The notes: generated by a model not told the origin, from the letters alone. A DNA stretch of 64,000 bases from Streptomyces sp. NBC_00659 (GCF_036226925.1 NZ_CP109031.1:1302001-1366000), one strand, 5' to 3'. Positions 23,304-34,636 are shown, counted from the stretch's first letter. Translations and numbers: made by a program.

Positions 23304-24275
23304 CGACACCGGACGCCATCCTTGAGGAGCGGCTCCGCGCCACGACCGAAAAGCTGGACGGGCTGGAGGCGACACCGGGCGGCGAGGCCGCAGCGGTCCG
23401 GCCCGGGGCGTCCGGCCTCCTTGAGATCGAATCGGTCCTGGGTTCGTCTGCACGACCCTGTCGAGGAACGCGGCAAGATCGGCGCGGCGTCGCGCCTCTG
23501 CGGCCTGGAAAGGGCGGTGCGGGTTCGCCGCAAGGGCGGATACGCTACGCGTCCCGAGATGGCGGAGACAGCAGCGTCCACCGTCGGCGTAGAAGGCTTC
23601 GAAGCCCTCCCTCATCAGCACCTGATTGCGCTGGTGAAGCTCGTTCGGACGATCAGGCCCCTCATCGAGGGCATCGGCGGTGCTCACCAGATGGCCGGTC
23701 GGCCTGGCGAAAGCCTCCGAGGCCGAGCAGGGCCGTCATGCGGCTCGGCCGGTATTGCTTCAAGAATTTCCGCCACCCAGCGGTGCCGGGCGGAACCGTC
23801 GTGAACCCGGTCCGTACCGTTCTCGGCGAATAACTCGGTGCTGTTTATCGTGGAGCGGTAAGGAAAGTGCTTCGACTCCGACAAGCCGCCAGAATCGTCG
23901 GAGCCGAGATTTCCGCACACCAGGTCGCCAAGGGATTCGAGCGCCCTCTTTCCGAACTCCATGCCGGAGCCCCCCTCCCCGCCACTGTCACGTCGGCCAC
24001 GAGCACGTACCCCCTCATGGCGACCCGCCCCCAGACGACGACAGCAGAGCGTTTTCGACCATGCGCGCACCCGCCCGGGCGTCCGCGCGCGTGACCTTCG
24101 GTGCCGCAAGGTCAATACTGCGAAGGACAGCACTCCCGCCGACCCGCATACGACCGTCCCCGCGAACGGTCCCCGCAAAAGCGGGGACCGTCGCGAGCAA
24201 GAGCTATCCACACCAGGTTCGACCAGGGAAAACGCAGGTCAGAAACTCGTTTGTCGATCTCGCCAGGAGGTTCCC
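23304..24275. other. non-coding or decayed region between the SIP gene and dhaK
   Basis: Nearly 1 kb with no gene I can defend. Several frames on both strands are open for 100-200 codons, but none has a good start or recognisable product, and base composition is less biased than in genes. The minus strand around 23300-23690 (a frame with EGFEAFYADGGRCCLRHLGT) may be debris of a former gene. It contains a hairpin at 24163-24194 and probably the dhaK promoter near its right end. Confidence 0.5.
24166..24191. promoter_or_regulatory. hairpin 85 bases upstream of dhaK
   Basis: ACGGTCCCCGC-AAAA-GCGGGGACCGT is a perfect 11-bp stem with a tetraloop, extendable by GCG/CGC across one bulged A. It could be a terminator for upstream transcription or a leader structure of dhaK mRNA. 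No T-tract follows. Confidence 0.55.
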
Positions 24276-25268
24276 ATGAAGATGCTCATCAACGTGGCGG
24301 AGACGGTGGTGGCGGACGCGCTGCGGGGCATGGCGGCGGCCCATCCGGAGCTGACGGTGGACGTCGACAACCGCGTGATCGTACGCAGGGACGCACCGGT
24401 CGCGGGAAGGGTGGGCCTCGTCTCCGGCGGCGGGTCCGGGCACGAGCCGCTGCACGGCGGATTCGTGGGCCCCGGCATGCTGTCGGCGGCATGCCCCGGT
24501 GAGGTGTTCACGTCCCCGGTTCCTGATCAGATGGTGCGGGCCGCGGCGGCCGTGGACAGCGGCGCGGGCGTGCTGTTCATCGTGAAGAACTACACCGGCG
24601 ACGTCCTCAACTTCGACATGGCGGCGGAGCTGGCCGAGGACGAGGGCATCCGGATCGCCAAGGTCCTGGTCAACGACGACGTGGCCGTCACCGACAGCCT
24701 GTACACGGCCGGCCGGCGCGGAACGGGCGCGACGCTGTTCGTGGAGAAGATCGCGGGCGCCGCCGCCGAGGAGGGCGCGCCCCTGGAGGCGGTCGAGGCA
24801 CTGGCGCGGAAGGTCAACGAGCGCTCCCGCAGTTTCGGCGTCGCGCTCAGCGCCTGTACCACTCCGGCCAAGGGCAGCCCGACGTTCGATCTGCCGGCCG
24901 GGGAGCTCGAACTCGGTGTCGGCATCCACGGCGAGCCGGGCCGGGAGCGGCGCGCGATGATGACCTCGCGCGAGATCGCCGACTTCTCGGTGCACGCCAT
25001 CCTGGACGACCTCGCGCCGCGCAATCCGGTGCTGCTCCTCGTCAACGGCATGGGCGCCACCCCGCTGCTGGAGCTGTACGGCTTCAACGCGGAGGTGCAA
25101 CGGGTGCTGGCCGAGCGCGGCATCCCCGTGGCACGCACGCTGGTCGGCAACTACGTCACCTCCCTCGACATGGCGGGTGCCTCGGTGACCCTGTGCGAGG
25201 TGGACGAGGACCTGCTGCGCCTGTGGGACGCGCCGGTGAAGACACCGGGGCTGCGCTGGGGCGTGTGA
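24276..25268 (+). CDS. dhaK: dihydroxyacetone kinase subunit DhaK
   Basis: A 330-residue substrate-binding subunit of the PTS-dependent dihydroxyacetone kinase. The glycine-rich LVSGGGSGHEPLHGGFVGPG and the substrate-linking histidine in VGIHGEPGRERR (which forms a hemiaminal with dihydroxyacetone) are present; length is typical. AGGAGG precedes the ATG. It is followed by dhaL and dhaM, giving the full DhaKLM system, in which phosphate passes from PEP through PTS proteins to DhaM, then DhaL-ADP, then dihydroxyacetone bound on DhaK. Confidence 0.95.
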   Translation: MKMLINVAETVVADALRGMAAAHPELTVDVDNRVIVRRDAPVAGRVGLVSGGGSGHEPLHGGFVGPGMLSAACPGEVFTSPVPDQMVRAAAAVDSGAGVLFIVKNYTGDVLNFDMAAELAEDEGIRIAKVLVNDDVAVTDSLYTAGRRGTGATLFVEKIAGAAAEEGAPLEAVEALARKVNERSRSFGVALSACTTPAKGSPTFDLPAGELELGVGIHGEPGRERRAMMTSREIADFSVHAILDDLAPRNPVLLLVNGMGATPLLELYGFNAEVQRVLAERGIPVARTLVGNYVTSLDMAGASVTLCEVDEDLLRLWDAPVKTPGLRWGV

Positions 25269-25362
25269 ACCCCCGCCGGTGGGCCTGGTACGGCAACCGG
25301 GCCCGGCTCACCGGCTCTTGACCGGCAATCAGGTCAACTCCCCTACCACGCAAGGAGATTCC

Positions 25363-25962
25363 GTGCTCGACGCCGAATTCTTCCGCCGCTGGATGACCGT
25401 GACCGCCGCATCGGTGGACCGCGAGGCGGAGCGGCTCACCGACCTGGACTCGCCCATCGGCGACGCCGACCACGGCAGCAATCTGCAGCGCGGATTCGCC
25501 GCCGTGACCGCCACGCTGGAGAAGGAGGCTCCGGACACCCCCGGGGCCGTACTCACGCTCGCCGGGAGGCAGTTGATCTCGACGGTCGGTGGCGCGTCCG
25601 GGCCGCTGTACGGAACGCTGCTGCGCCGGACCGGCAAGGCGCTCGGGGACGCCGCCGAGGTCACCGACGGACAGTTCACGGACGCGCTGCGCACGGGCGT
25701 CGACGCGGTCATGGCACTGGGCGGGGCCGCGCCCGGCGACAAGACCATGATCGACGCGCTGGTACCCGCGGTCGACGCGCTCGCCGAGTCGTTCGCCGCG
25801 GCGAAGTCCGCCGCCGAGGAGGGTGCCCTGGCGACGACACCCCTACAGGCCCGCAAGGGCCGGGCGAGTTATCTGGGCGAGCGGAGCATCGGGCATCAGG
25901 ACCCGGGCGCCACGTCCTCGGCCCTGCTGATCGCGGCACTGGTGGAGGCGGCGGGTGAGTGA
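25363..25962 (+). CDS. dhaL: dihydroxyacetone kinase subunit DhaL (ADP-binding)
   Basis: A 199-residue all-helical subunit that carries the nucleotide. The conserved aspartate cluster and glycine loop are visible in LDSPIGDADHGSNLQRGF, then ISTVGGASGPLYGTLLRR and APGDKTMIDALVPA, and the C-terminal ARKGRASYLGERSIGHQDPG. The GTG start at 25363 has AAGGAG before it; an open frame upstream to 25279 has no such site. It overlaps dhaM by 8 bases, so the two are co-translated. Confidence 0.95.
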   Translation: MLDAEFFRRWMTVTAASVDREAERLTDLDSPIGDADHGSNLQRGFAAVTATLEKEAPDTPGAVLTLAGRQLISTVGGASGPLYGTLLRRTGKALGDAAEVTDGQFTDALRTGVDAVMALGGAAPGDKTMIDALVPAVDALAESFAAAKSAAEEGALATTPLQARKGRASYLGERSIGHQDPGATSSALLIAALVEAAGE

Positions 25963-26371
25963 CACCGAGGGACGGCGCGTCGGCATAGTGCTGGTCTCGC
26001 ACAGCGCCGCCGTCGCCGCGTCCGTGGCCGAGCTGGCGAAGGGCCTGGCCGGCGGCGGGGCGCTCGCTCCGGTCGCGCCGGCGGGGGGCACCCTGGACGG
26101 GGGGCTCGGTACCAGCGCGGACGTCATCGCCGCCGCCGCGGCCTCCGTGGACCGCGGTGCCGGGGTCGCCGTGCTCACCGACCTGGGCAGCGCCGTGCTC
26201 ACCGTCAAGGCGTTGCTCGCCGAGGGCGACGAACTGCCGGACGGCACACGGCTGGTGGACGCCCCCTTCGTCGAGGGGGCGGTGGCCGCCGTCGTCACGG
26301 CCTCGGCGGGCGCCGACCTCGCGGCGGTGGAGGCCGCGGCGGCGGAGGCGTACACCTACCGGAAGGTGTGA
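25955..26371 (+). CDS. dhaM: PTS-dependent dihydroxyacetone kinase phosphotransferase subunit DhaM
   Basis: A 138-residue EIIA-mannose-like protein that rephosphorylates the ADP on DhaL. The phosphorylated histidine is in GIVLVSHSAAVAASVAEL; the domain continues with GLGTSADVIAAAA and VLTDLGSAVLTVKALL. It is a short form: the HPr and EI-like domains found in E. coli DhaM are absent, so general PTS EI and HPr must serve it. The GTG start overlaps dhaL. Confidence 0.92.
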   Translation: MSDTEGRRVGIVLVSHSAAVAASVAELAKGLAGGGALAPVAPAGGTLDGGLGTSADVIAAAAASVDRGAGVAVLTDLGSAVLTVKALLAEGDELPDGTRLVDAPFVEGAVAAVVTASAGADLAAVEAAAAEAYTYRKV

Positions 26372-26520
26372 GGGCCGTCGTCGGGGCGGGCGCCGGGAAG
26401 CGCGAGGGCCGCCGTCAGGTACGGGCAGCGGGACGCGTCAGCGCCAGCATCAGGTTAGGGGCACCAGGACGCGTCAGCACCGCCGTCAGGTACGGGCGCC
26501 GGGAGGAGTGAGGGCCCGGG
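26372..26520. repeat. degenerate tandem repeat between dhaM and tetR
   Basis: Imperfect copies of a roughly 35-base unit occur head to tail, with recurring strings GTCAGGTACGGGC (26413 and 26484), GGACGCGTCAGC (26431 and 26468) and GCCGGGA. It lies between convergent genes and has no coding potential. Confidence 0.6.
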
Positions 26521-27186
26521 TCAGGTGATTCCGTTCGCCGCGGCCACCAGGGCCGAGCGGATGGTCCCGGCCAGTTCCGCCCGGGCCGTCGCGGGATCGG
26601 GCTCCACGTCGTCGGTGCGCCAGGCATAGTGCTCGACCGCCGCGCGCAGCGCCGCGTTGAGCATGGCGGCCTGGATCTCCGAACGCAGGTCGACGGCGCC
26701 CATCCCGGCCCGGTCGGCGAGCGCGCGGGCGAACACCGGCTCGGCCTCGTCATGGGCCTGAAGCCAGACGGCACGCAGCCCCGGCTCGGTACGCGTGAGC
26801 CTCAGCAGCGTACGGACCCCCGGCGGCTCCGGCCTCGCCATCAGCACCTCGCCGTTCGTGGACGCCTGCTCCAGCGCGTCCTCCAGGGGGGTGCCCTCGG
26901 GCCAGGCCCGCAGCGCCGCGGCGATCGCGTCGATCCCGGCCGCGAACAGCGGGCTCACGCACGCCTCCTTGCCCGGGAAGTAGCGCCACAGGGTCCGCGT
27001 GGACAGGCCGACGGCCTGGGCGATCTGGTCCCCGGTGGTGGCGGTCACCCCTTGGTCCACGAACAGTTCCACCGCGGCGCGGGCGATCTCCAGCCGGATC
27101 TCGGCCTTGCGTTCGTCGGTGAGCGGCGGCCGCCCGGTACGGCCGCGGCCCTGGCCGGGGTGTTCGTCGATCGCGCCGTCCGGCAC
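26521..27186 (-). CDS. TetR-family regulator
   Basis: A 221-residue regulator. The helix-turn-helix reads GDQIAQAVGLSTRTLWRYFP, then GKEACVSPLF; the C-terminal domain is a generic helical bundle. GAGGAG precedes the GTG start at six bases. It is divergent from the SDR gene at 27353 with an inverted repeat between them, so it probably represses that gene. The SDR substrate is unknown, so the ligand is also unknown. Confidence 0.85.
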   Translation of the reverse strand: MPDGAIDEHPGQGRGRTGRPPLTDERKAEIRLEIARAAVELFVDQGVTATTGDQIAQAVGLSTRTLWRYFPGKEACVSPLFAAGIDAIAAALRAWPEGTPLEDALEQASTNGEVLMARPEPPGVRTLLRLTRTEPGLRAVWLQAHDEAEPVFARALADRAGMGAVDLRSEIQAAMLNAALRAAVEHYAWRTDDVEPDPATARAELAGTIRSALVAAANGIT

Positions 27187-27274
27187 TGATGACTCCTCGG
27201 TTCTCGGTTCGTCCGCATATGCCGCCCGGGACTGCGGCTGCGCCGATTCTAGCGATCTCCCTTCGAAGACTTTC

Positions 27275-27289
27275 TGTCATTCAGCGACA
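27275..27289. promoter_or_regulatory. candidate operator between tetR and SDR genes
   Basis: TGTCATTCAGCGACA has inverted TGTC/GACA arms and lies midway in the 166-base divergent promoter region, in a locally AT-rich stretch. Only the arms are symmetrical, so this is tentative. Confidence 0.4.
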
Positions 27290-27352
27290 ATAAGTCGTAC
27301 CGTGGCGGCGCGGCACCTCGCCCGCACTCGCACACACCCTTGGGAGAACGTC

Positions 27353-28117
27353 ATGAGCACCACTGGAGCGGACGGCCGCAGCGTCATCGTCACCGGCGCC
27401 GGCTCGGGCATCGGCCGTGCCACCGCCCTCGCCTTCGCGGCCCAGGGCGCACGGGTGGTCGTGGCCGATCTCAACGCCGAGGGCGCCGCGTCGGTGGCCG
27501 GCGAGATAGAGGCGGCCGACGGCAGCGCCGTGGCCGTGACGGGCGACCTCAGCGAGCAGGAGGTCGTCGACCGGGTGACCGCGACCGCGGTGGAGCGGTT
27601 CGGCGGTGTGGACGTACTGGTGAACAACGCCGGGATCATGGACCGCATGTCGGCGGTGGCCGAGGTCAGCGACGCGGAGTGGGAGCGGGTCATCCGGGTC
27701 AACCTCACGGCCCCGTTCCTGCTGACCCGGGCGGTGCTGCCGCACATGCTCGCCGCGGGCAAGGGAGTCGTCGTGAACACCGCCTCGGAGGCAGGCCTGC
27801 GCGGCAGTGCCGCCGGGGCCGCGTACACCGCCTCGAAGCACGGCATCGTGGGGCTCACGAAGTCCCTCGCCGTGATGTACCGGGGCAAGGGCATCCGCGC
27901 CAACGCCATCGCCCCCGGCGGCACCAGCACCGGTATCACCGTGGACATCGAGGCGGGCGCGCACGGCCCGGCCGTCCTCGGCGCCTACATGGGCAACGTC
28001 GGCCGGCTCGCCGAGGCCGAGGAGCAGGCCGCGGCGATCGTGTTCCTCGCCTCGGACGCGGCCAGCAACGTCAACGGCGTGATCCTGCCCGTCGACAACG
28101 GCTGGGCCGCCGTCTGA
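27353..28117 (+). CDS. short-chain dehydrogenase/reductase
   Basis: A 254-residue classical SDR using NAD(P)H. The Rossmann motif is VTGAGSGIGRATALAFAAQG, the NNAG motif is VLVNNAGIMD, and the catalytic Ser, Tyr and Lys are in NTASEAGLRG and AAYTASKHGIVG (YxxxK). The Asp after the second beta strand (VVADLNAEG) suggests NAD(H) preference. The ATG is preceded by GGGAGAACG. It is divergently paired with a TetR gene. The substrate cannot be told. Confidence 0.92.
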   Translation: MSTTGADGRSVIVTGAGSGIGRATALAFAAQGARVVVADLNAEGAASVAGEIEAADGSAVAVTGDLSEQEVVDRVTATAVERFGGVDVLVNNAGIMDRMSAVAEVSDAEWERVIRVNLTAPFLLTRAVLPHMLAAGKGVVVNTASEAGLRGSAAGAAYTASKHGIVGLTKSLAVMYRGKGIRANAIAPGGTSTGITVDIEAGAHGPAVLGAYMGNVGRLAEAEEQAAAIVFLASDAASNVNGVILPVDNGWAAV

Positions 28118-28131
28118 CGACGGGACAGTCC

Positions 28132-28842
28132 TCAGCCCCCGCCCAGGAGTTTCCGGGCCAGCCGCTCCCCCGCCTCCACCGCCGCGGCATGATCCTGGAT
28201 GGGTAACACCCGGGCGTCCTTGAACACGAGGTAGGTGACCCCGGCAGGAGTACCGCCGCCACGGGGATCGGCGCGGATTCCGAGCCCCGCGGCCGTCGCG
28301 TACGAGGCCTCGCCGATGATGTCCTGCGGGCCGGTGTCACCGACGACGGCGTACTGGACGCGGTCCCGGTAGATCACGACCGCCACCGAGCCGGGCCCGA
28401 TGCCGTGGTCCCGGTAGTTCCAGATGTCACTCGGCGCCGGGACGACGACGTAGGGCAGGGTCTCTGCGCTCAGGTATCGGCCGTCGGGCTGCTGGAAGGC
28501 CGTGGACCCGGAGAAGAGCGGGTCGGTGTTGCTGTTGCACAGGGGGCCCGGTCTGCCGTCGCAGTCGATGTCCATGTCGGCCGTCCAGAAGACCGCGCCC
28601 GGGACACCGCAGACCGGGATGGCGGCCCGGGTGCCGTCGTCGCTGCGGTATCGCCCGTGCGAGACGGGGGTGCAGCCGCCGAGTTTCGCCAGCAGGTCGG
28701 CGGCTCGGACGGAGCCCTCCCGTGCGGGTGCGACGGGGCTTCCCGGGCGGCCCGTGGTGGGGGTCGTGGACAGCACCGCCGGGACCGAGGCGAGCAGGGC
28801 GGCTGCCGCGGCCGCGGCCAGCGTCAGCGACTGGACACGCAC
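28132..28842 (-). CDS. secreted GH75-family chitosanase-like protein
   Basis: A 236-residue exported protein. The GTG at 28842 (AGGAGAGGG before it) starts a signal peptide, VRVQSLTLAAAAAAALLASV, with probable cleavage soon after. The mature part contains AVFWTADMDIDCDGRPGPLC, NSNTDPLFSGSTAF and YLSAETLPYVVVP, features of the GH75 fungal-type chitosanase family, in which Asp and Glu are catalytic. Two Cys pairs suggest disulphides. It is convergent with the SDR gene. It probably degrades chitosan outside the cell. Confidence 0.75.
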   Translation of the reverse strand: MRVQSLTLAAAAAAALLASVPAVLSTTPTTGRPGSPVAPAREGSVRAADLLAKLGGCTPVSHGRYRSDDGTRAAIPVCGVPGAVFWTADMDIDCDGRPGPLCNSNTDPLFSGSTAFQQPDGRYLSAETLPYVVVPAPSDIWNYRDHGIGPGSVAVVIYRDRVQYAVVGDTGPQDIIGEASYATAAGLGIRADPRGGGTPAGVTYLVFKDARVLPIQDHAAAVEAGERLARKLLGGG

Positions 28843-28869
28843 GATGGGAGACCCTCTCCTGGGGGGCAT

Positions 28870-29207
28870 GGACGCTCATCTGCCCAAATCTGGTGGTCCT
28901 CCGAGAGCGCGTCCACCGGGAGGGGGCCGGACGGTGCACGGCCGCTTCCGCGGGCGCCGCACGGCCCAGCGGCCCGAGCCGGACCCGACTCCGACCGCTC
29001 GGCCGCGCGCGTCGGCGCGGGATCAGCGACGACAGCGTTCCGCGCCGTGGGCAGGAACTCCCCTGACAGTGGGACGAGTTCACACCGCGTCGGGATCAGC
29101 ATACGTACCCCCGCGACGGTCCGGTCGACGACGTCCGCCCTCTTGATGTGGTCGCGTCACCCGTGTCTTATAGGTACAGACCAATCCCGTCGAGGGAGGG
29201 CAGACCC
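28870..29207. other. divergent intergenic region, no gene seen
   Basis: About 340 bases between the minus-strand GH75 gene and the plus-strand lipoprotein gene. It should hold both promoters. Open frames here have no start sites or recognisable products, and I found no clear palindrome. Confidence 0.5.
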
Positions 29208-30188
29208 GTGCGACGCGTTCCCCCCACCGTCCCGCGCGCCGTGGTGTGCGGAGCGCTGCTCACGCTCACCTCCTGCGGATGGGGCTCCCCGACGTCCGTC
29301 GAGGGCGAACGGCTGCCCGCGGCGACGGGCGTGACCGCCGCCGCGGGCAGCTCGACCAGCGTGCACGTCATGTGGAACCTGACCACCGAGGACCCGAGGA
29401 TCACCCGCTACGAGGTGTATCGCGGCACCACCAAGGTCAAGGAAGTACCCGGTTCGGAGCACATGGTGGACATCACCCGGCTCGAACCGTCCACCTCGTA
29501 CGTCTTCAGGGTCCGGGCCCGCAACGCGGACGGGGTCCCGGGGCCGCTCAGCCGACCCGCGCGGGCCACCACCCCGGCGGCGGTCGCGGCCGACCGCACC
29601 GCGCCCACCCGCCCCGGCGGCCCGCACGGGAGGACCGTGGGCGGCCGGGCGGTCCAGCTGTCCTGGACCAGGTCCTCCGACGCGCGGGGCGTGGCCTCGT
29701 ACGACATCTACCAGGGCACGTCGAAGATCCACAGTGTGGGCGGCACACAGACGGCTGCTGTCGTCACCGGGCTGCGGCCGGGCACGGCCTACGTCTTCAC
29801 CGTGCGGGCCCGCGACGCCGCGGACAACGTCTCGGCGCCGAGTAGCTCCGTCCGGATCACCACCACGCCGGGGCCCGCCGACGACCGGAGCACGGCACCG
29901 GCCGATTTCCGGGCGACGACCCACCGGCGCGACGGGGCGTACTACATCGACCTGGCGTGGACGGCGCCCGAGGTCGACGGGGTGATCACGGAGTACCGGA
30001 TCCAGCTCGACGGGCATGACGTGACCTCGCTCGTCTGGGGCGGCAGCCCGCCCCGCGGCACCTGCAACCACAGCTTCTACGTCGGCCGGGAGGCGGACGT
30101 GACGCACCGGGTACGGCTCCGGGCGAAGCTGCCCGACGGCACGTGGGGCGCGCTGTCCGCGGAGCGCTCCGTGACGACGGGCCGCTGA
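29208..30188 (+). CDS. fibronectin type III repeat lipoprotein
   Basis: A 326-residue surface protein. The N-terminal signal ends with the lipobox LLTLTSCGW, so the Cys near residue 22 should be lipidated. Three FnIII domains follow: ~35-125 (VTAAAGSSTSVHVMWN...YVFRVRARNADG), ~135-225 (RAVQLSWTRSSD...YVFTVRARDAAD) and a more divergent one ~235-325 (YIDLAWTAPEVDGVITEYRI). There is no catalytic domain, unlike FnIII-containing glycosidases, so it is probably a binding or spacer protein on the cell surface. GAGGGAGGG precedes the GTG. Confidence 0.82.
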   Translation: MRRVPPTVPRAVVCGALLTLTSCGWGSPTSVEGERLPAATGVTAAAGSSTSVHVMWNLTTEDPRITRYEVYRGTTKVKEVPGSEHMVDITRLEPSTSYVFRVRARNADGVPGPLSRPARATTPAAVAADRTAPTRPGGPHGRTVGGRAVQLSWTRSSDARGVASYDIYQGTSKIHSVGGTQTAAVVTGLRPGTAYVFTVRARDAADNVSAPSSSVRITTTPGPADDRSTAPADFRATTHRRDGAYYIDLAWTAPEVDGVITEYRIQLDGHDVTSLVWGGSPPRGTCNHSFYVGREADVTHRVRLRAKLPDGTWGALSAERSVTTGR

Positions 30189-30374
30189 CCACCACCGCCC
30201 CGGAATCGGCGCCGCCCAGTCCGCCGGACGATGGAATTCGTCACCTGCCCGGTCCCCGTCCGCATGCGCGCCCCGGCCGGGGCGCATTGGCTCGCACCGA
30301 GGCAGCACAGGCCTTTCCAATCCTCGGCGGTGCATGGGATGTACCGCCAACCGTGCCGCTGGAGGGCAGTTCCT

Positions 30375-30938
30375 ATGCGTACCACTCAGAGACTTCTCCG
30401 CTCCGGCCTGACCGTGGCCGCCACCGCTGCGCTTCCGCTCACCCTGGCCGCGCCGGCGGCCGTCGCATGGGGTTCCGGGATCTCCGTGAGCACCAGTGGC
30501 ACCTCGGTCTCGGTCACCACCAGCGCCTGCCCCAGCAACGGAAGCAGCTTCGGCAACGCCTCGCTGCTCTCCAGCGGGCAGACGAACTTCGCCCAGGGGC
30601 GCCAGATGCCGCTCACCGGGACGAGCAGCAACCAGTCGGCGGCCTGGACGGGCGTGAGCCCCGGAACGTTCACGGTGATCGTCGTCTGCCAGGACGGCAC
30701 GACGGCGGGCACCCAGGCGATCGTCGTCGCGGCCAGCGCGGCCCCCACGGCCTCCGCGACCCCCACGATCTCGACGACGGTCTCACCGTCACCGTCGCGC
30801 GGTGTCATGGGCGGACTCGGCGGGGCCGTGAAGGACTACGGCACGGCCACGGTCGTCGGCGGCGGCGCCCTGGTCGTGACCGGCACGGTCGCGGCGGCCT
30901 GGTTCCTGCGCCGCCGCTCCAAGCCCCACCGGCTCTGA
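30375..30938 (+). CDS. small secreted protein with C-terminal membrane anchor
   Basis: A 187-residue protein with a signal peptide (MRTTQRLLRSGLTVAATAAL, then LPLTLAAPAAVA), a Ser/Thr/Gly-rich extracellular domain with two cysteines (ACPSNGSS and VVCQDG), a Thr/Pro/Ser-rich stalk (TASATPTISTTVSPSPSRG), and a C-terminal membrane helix followed by FLRRRSKPHRL. The tail resembles a sortase-type anchor in layout but I see no LPxTG-like motif. GGAGGG precedes the ATG. Family not recognised. The neighbouring exported proteins suggest a surface function. Confidence 0.78.
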   Translation: MRTTQRLLRSGLTVAATAALPLTLAAPAAVAWGSGISVSTSGTSVSVTTSACPSNGSSFGNASLLSSGQTNFAQGRQMPLTGTSSNQSAAWTGVSPGTFTVIVVCQDGTTAGTQAIVVAASAAPTASATPTISTTVSPSPSRGVMGGLGGAVKDYGTATVVGGGALVVTGTVAAAWFLRRRSKPHRL

Positions 30939-31114
30939 TCCGGGGCCCGTCGCGACCGGAGCGGGCGGCCGCCTTGTGCCGGGTTCGGCCGCCTCGGGCC
31001 TCGGTCCAACCGTCCTGAGCCGGGATTCGGCCGCGCCGTGCCGGGCTCCTCATGGAACGGATCCGCTCTCCGGCCGGACGTACGCCCGGCCGTGGCCGGG
31101 CACCCGGGCGACGC

Positions 31115-31669
31115 TCAGTCGCTCGCCCGCATGCTCTCGAACTCGGCCAGGGCGTGGGTCAGCCACTGGGTCCAGAAGGTCTCCAGGTCGATACCGGCCC
31201 TCAGGACGAGATGGCGCAGCCGGTCCTCGGGCGTGCTCTTCTCCGGCGGGAAGTCCCGGTCCTGGATCTGCTCGTACTCGGCCAACTGGCTTCGGTGCAG
31301 TGCGAGATGGCGGCGCAGATCGGCCTCGACGCCCTCGACGCCCGCGGCGCCGACGACGGCCGCGGCGCGCAGGCGCAGCAGCATCGTGTCGCGCAGCGGC
31401 TTCGGGTCCTGCGAGGCGGCGGTCCAACGGGCGAGTTCGGCGCGGCCCGCGGGCAGGACCTCGTAACTCTTCTTCTGACCCCGGGCGTGCTGCTCGGGGG
31501 GAAGCGCCTTGATGTATCCCTCGGCCTCCAGTTTTCCCAGCTCGCGATAGATCTGCTGATGCGTCGCCGACCAGAAGTAGCCGATCGACTTGTCGAACCG
31601 CCGGGTCAGTTCGAGGCCGGACGAGGGCTTCTCGAGCAGGGCGGTGAGGATCGCGTGCGGGAGTGACAT
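31115..31669 (-). CDS. PadR-family transcriptional regulator
   Basis: A 184-residue PadR regulator. The N-terminal winged helix starts MSLPHAILTALLEKPSSGLE and includes FWSATHQQIYRELGKLEAEG, the usual PadR recognition region; the C-terminal ~90 residues form the dimerising helical domain (LRRHLALHRSQLAEYEQIQD). PadR proteins typically repress transporters or phenolic-acid genes, but no obvious target adjoins; autoregulation is likely. It has the family's larger subtype length. Confidence 0.9.
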   Translation of the reverse strand: MSLPHAILTALLEKPSSGLELTRRFDKSIGYFWSATHQQIYRELGKLEAEGYIKALPPEQHARGQKKSYEVLPAGRAELARWTAASQDPKPLRDTMLLRLRAAAVVGAAGVEGVEADLRRHLALHRSQLAEYEQIQDRDFPPEKSTPEDRLRHLVLRAGIDLETFWTQWLTHALAEFESMRASD

Positions 31670-31741
31670 GAGGTCATCCTAGGGAGCGCCCGGGGCGCCG
31701 CCCGGTGTCCGGCCGCGCTCCGCCGGACACCGCGACAGGGC

Positions 31742-31782
31742 ACTCGCCCCGGCGGGACTCGGTGAGTCCCGCCGGGGCGAGT
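31742..31782. terminator. hairpin terminator between padR and the sapA-like gene
   Basis: Bases 31742-31760 pair perfectly with 31764-31782 (19-bp stem, GGT loop). It lies 60 bases downstream of the SapA-like stop codon on the minus strand and would end that transcript. Confidence 0.8.
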
Positions 31783-31842
31783 CGGGTCAGGCGTCCCCGC
31801 ACGGCCACCGGGTGGCGCGCGGTGGCCGTGCGGAGCGGCGGG

Positions 31843-32292
31843 TCAGCGGGTGAACGTGACGCGCTGCTCCTTGAAGGCGCCGCAGTTGGAGCCGGACACC
31901 TGGGTGTACACGTTCTTGATCTGGCCACCCCAGTCGACGCAGTGGCCCTTGCCGTACACGTACGTCGGTCCCGCGTACGACGTGTACAGCCCGTAGTCGT
32001 CGTCGCCCAGGCCGGTGTCGGAGACGTAGACCCATGCGGCCATTTCCACGGCGGTACCCGGGCTGTTGCGGATGGTGGTGACGCAGTTCTTGCCGTTCGA
32101 GGAGTTGTACGTCAGGTACACGGTGCCCAGAGAGCCGACGGGCGCCGAGTTCACCGTCTTGTAGGCGCTGCCGCAGACCTTCTGCGGCGTGGTGTTGGCC
32201 GCGGCCGAGGCGGGCGCCGCCATGGCCGTGGTGGCCCCCACCATCAGGGCGGCGAAGGCACCGGCCATCAGGGCGGAACGGTTGAATCGCAT
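31843..32292 (-). CDS. sapA: SapA-like spore-associated secreted protein
   Basis: A 149-residue exported protein with a signal peptide ending AMAAPASA. The mature part (KVCGSAYKTVNSAPVGSLGT, VYLTYNSSNGKNCVTTIRNS, then GHCVDWGGQIKNVY and a final CGAFKEQRVTF) resembles the spore-associated protein SapA of Streptomyces coelicolor; four cysteines probably form two disulphides. Function in the family is unknown beyond being found on aerial hyphae and spores. The symbol is by resemblance, and paralogues exist in many species. The ATG is preceded by a GGGGGAAAT stretch. Confidence 0.75.
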   Translation of the reverse strand: MRFNRSALMAGAFAALMVGATTAMAAPASAAANTTPQKVCGSAYKTVNSAPVGSLGTVYLTYNSSNGKNCVTTIRNSPGTAVEMAAWVYVSDTGLGDDDYGLYTSYAGPTYVYGKGHCVDWGGQIKNVYTQVSGSNCGAFKEQRVTFTR

Positions 32293-32502
32293 ATTTCCCC
32301 CTTGCGATCATTGGAGACGTTTGCTCCTGCCTGATGTGACCTGCGACACTCCAAAACGGTTGTGCTTCTCCGCGAAATTTGTGCGGCCGGCACGGCGTGC
32401 GGCGGGCGGGCCCGGCCGCGCGGACCGCCCACCACCACCGCCGTCGACCAGGTGAAGGTGCTCCCCCAGCGGGTCTCCCGGCGGGTCTCCCGGCGCGGGA
32501 CC

Positions 32503-34590
<2,088 letters not shown>

Positions 34591-34636
34591 CAATGAGGAG
34601 GATCACTCGGCGGGAAGTCGGGGGAAACCCCGGCGC

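Noticed and set aside
21531..23687. Minus-strand open frame of 718 codons opposite the tetR and SIP genes
   Set aside because: It lies antisense to two genes with clear families and ribosome binding sites, and its translation is Gly/Arg-rich without motifs; a GC-bias shadow.
24121..24200. CRISPR-like repeat: GGTCCCCGCAAAAGCGGGGACC resembles type I-E hairpin repeats
   Set aside because: Only one complete unit plus a partial copy just before it; no spacers of regular length and no cas genes. Treated as a leader hairpin or terminator.
29157..30350. Minus-strand frame of ~400 codons opposite the FnIII lipoprotein gene
   Set aside because: Antisense shadow of a gene with lipobox and three FnIII domains.
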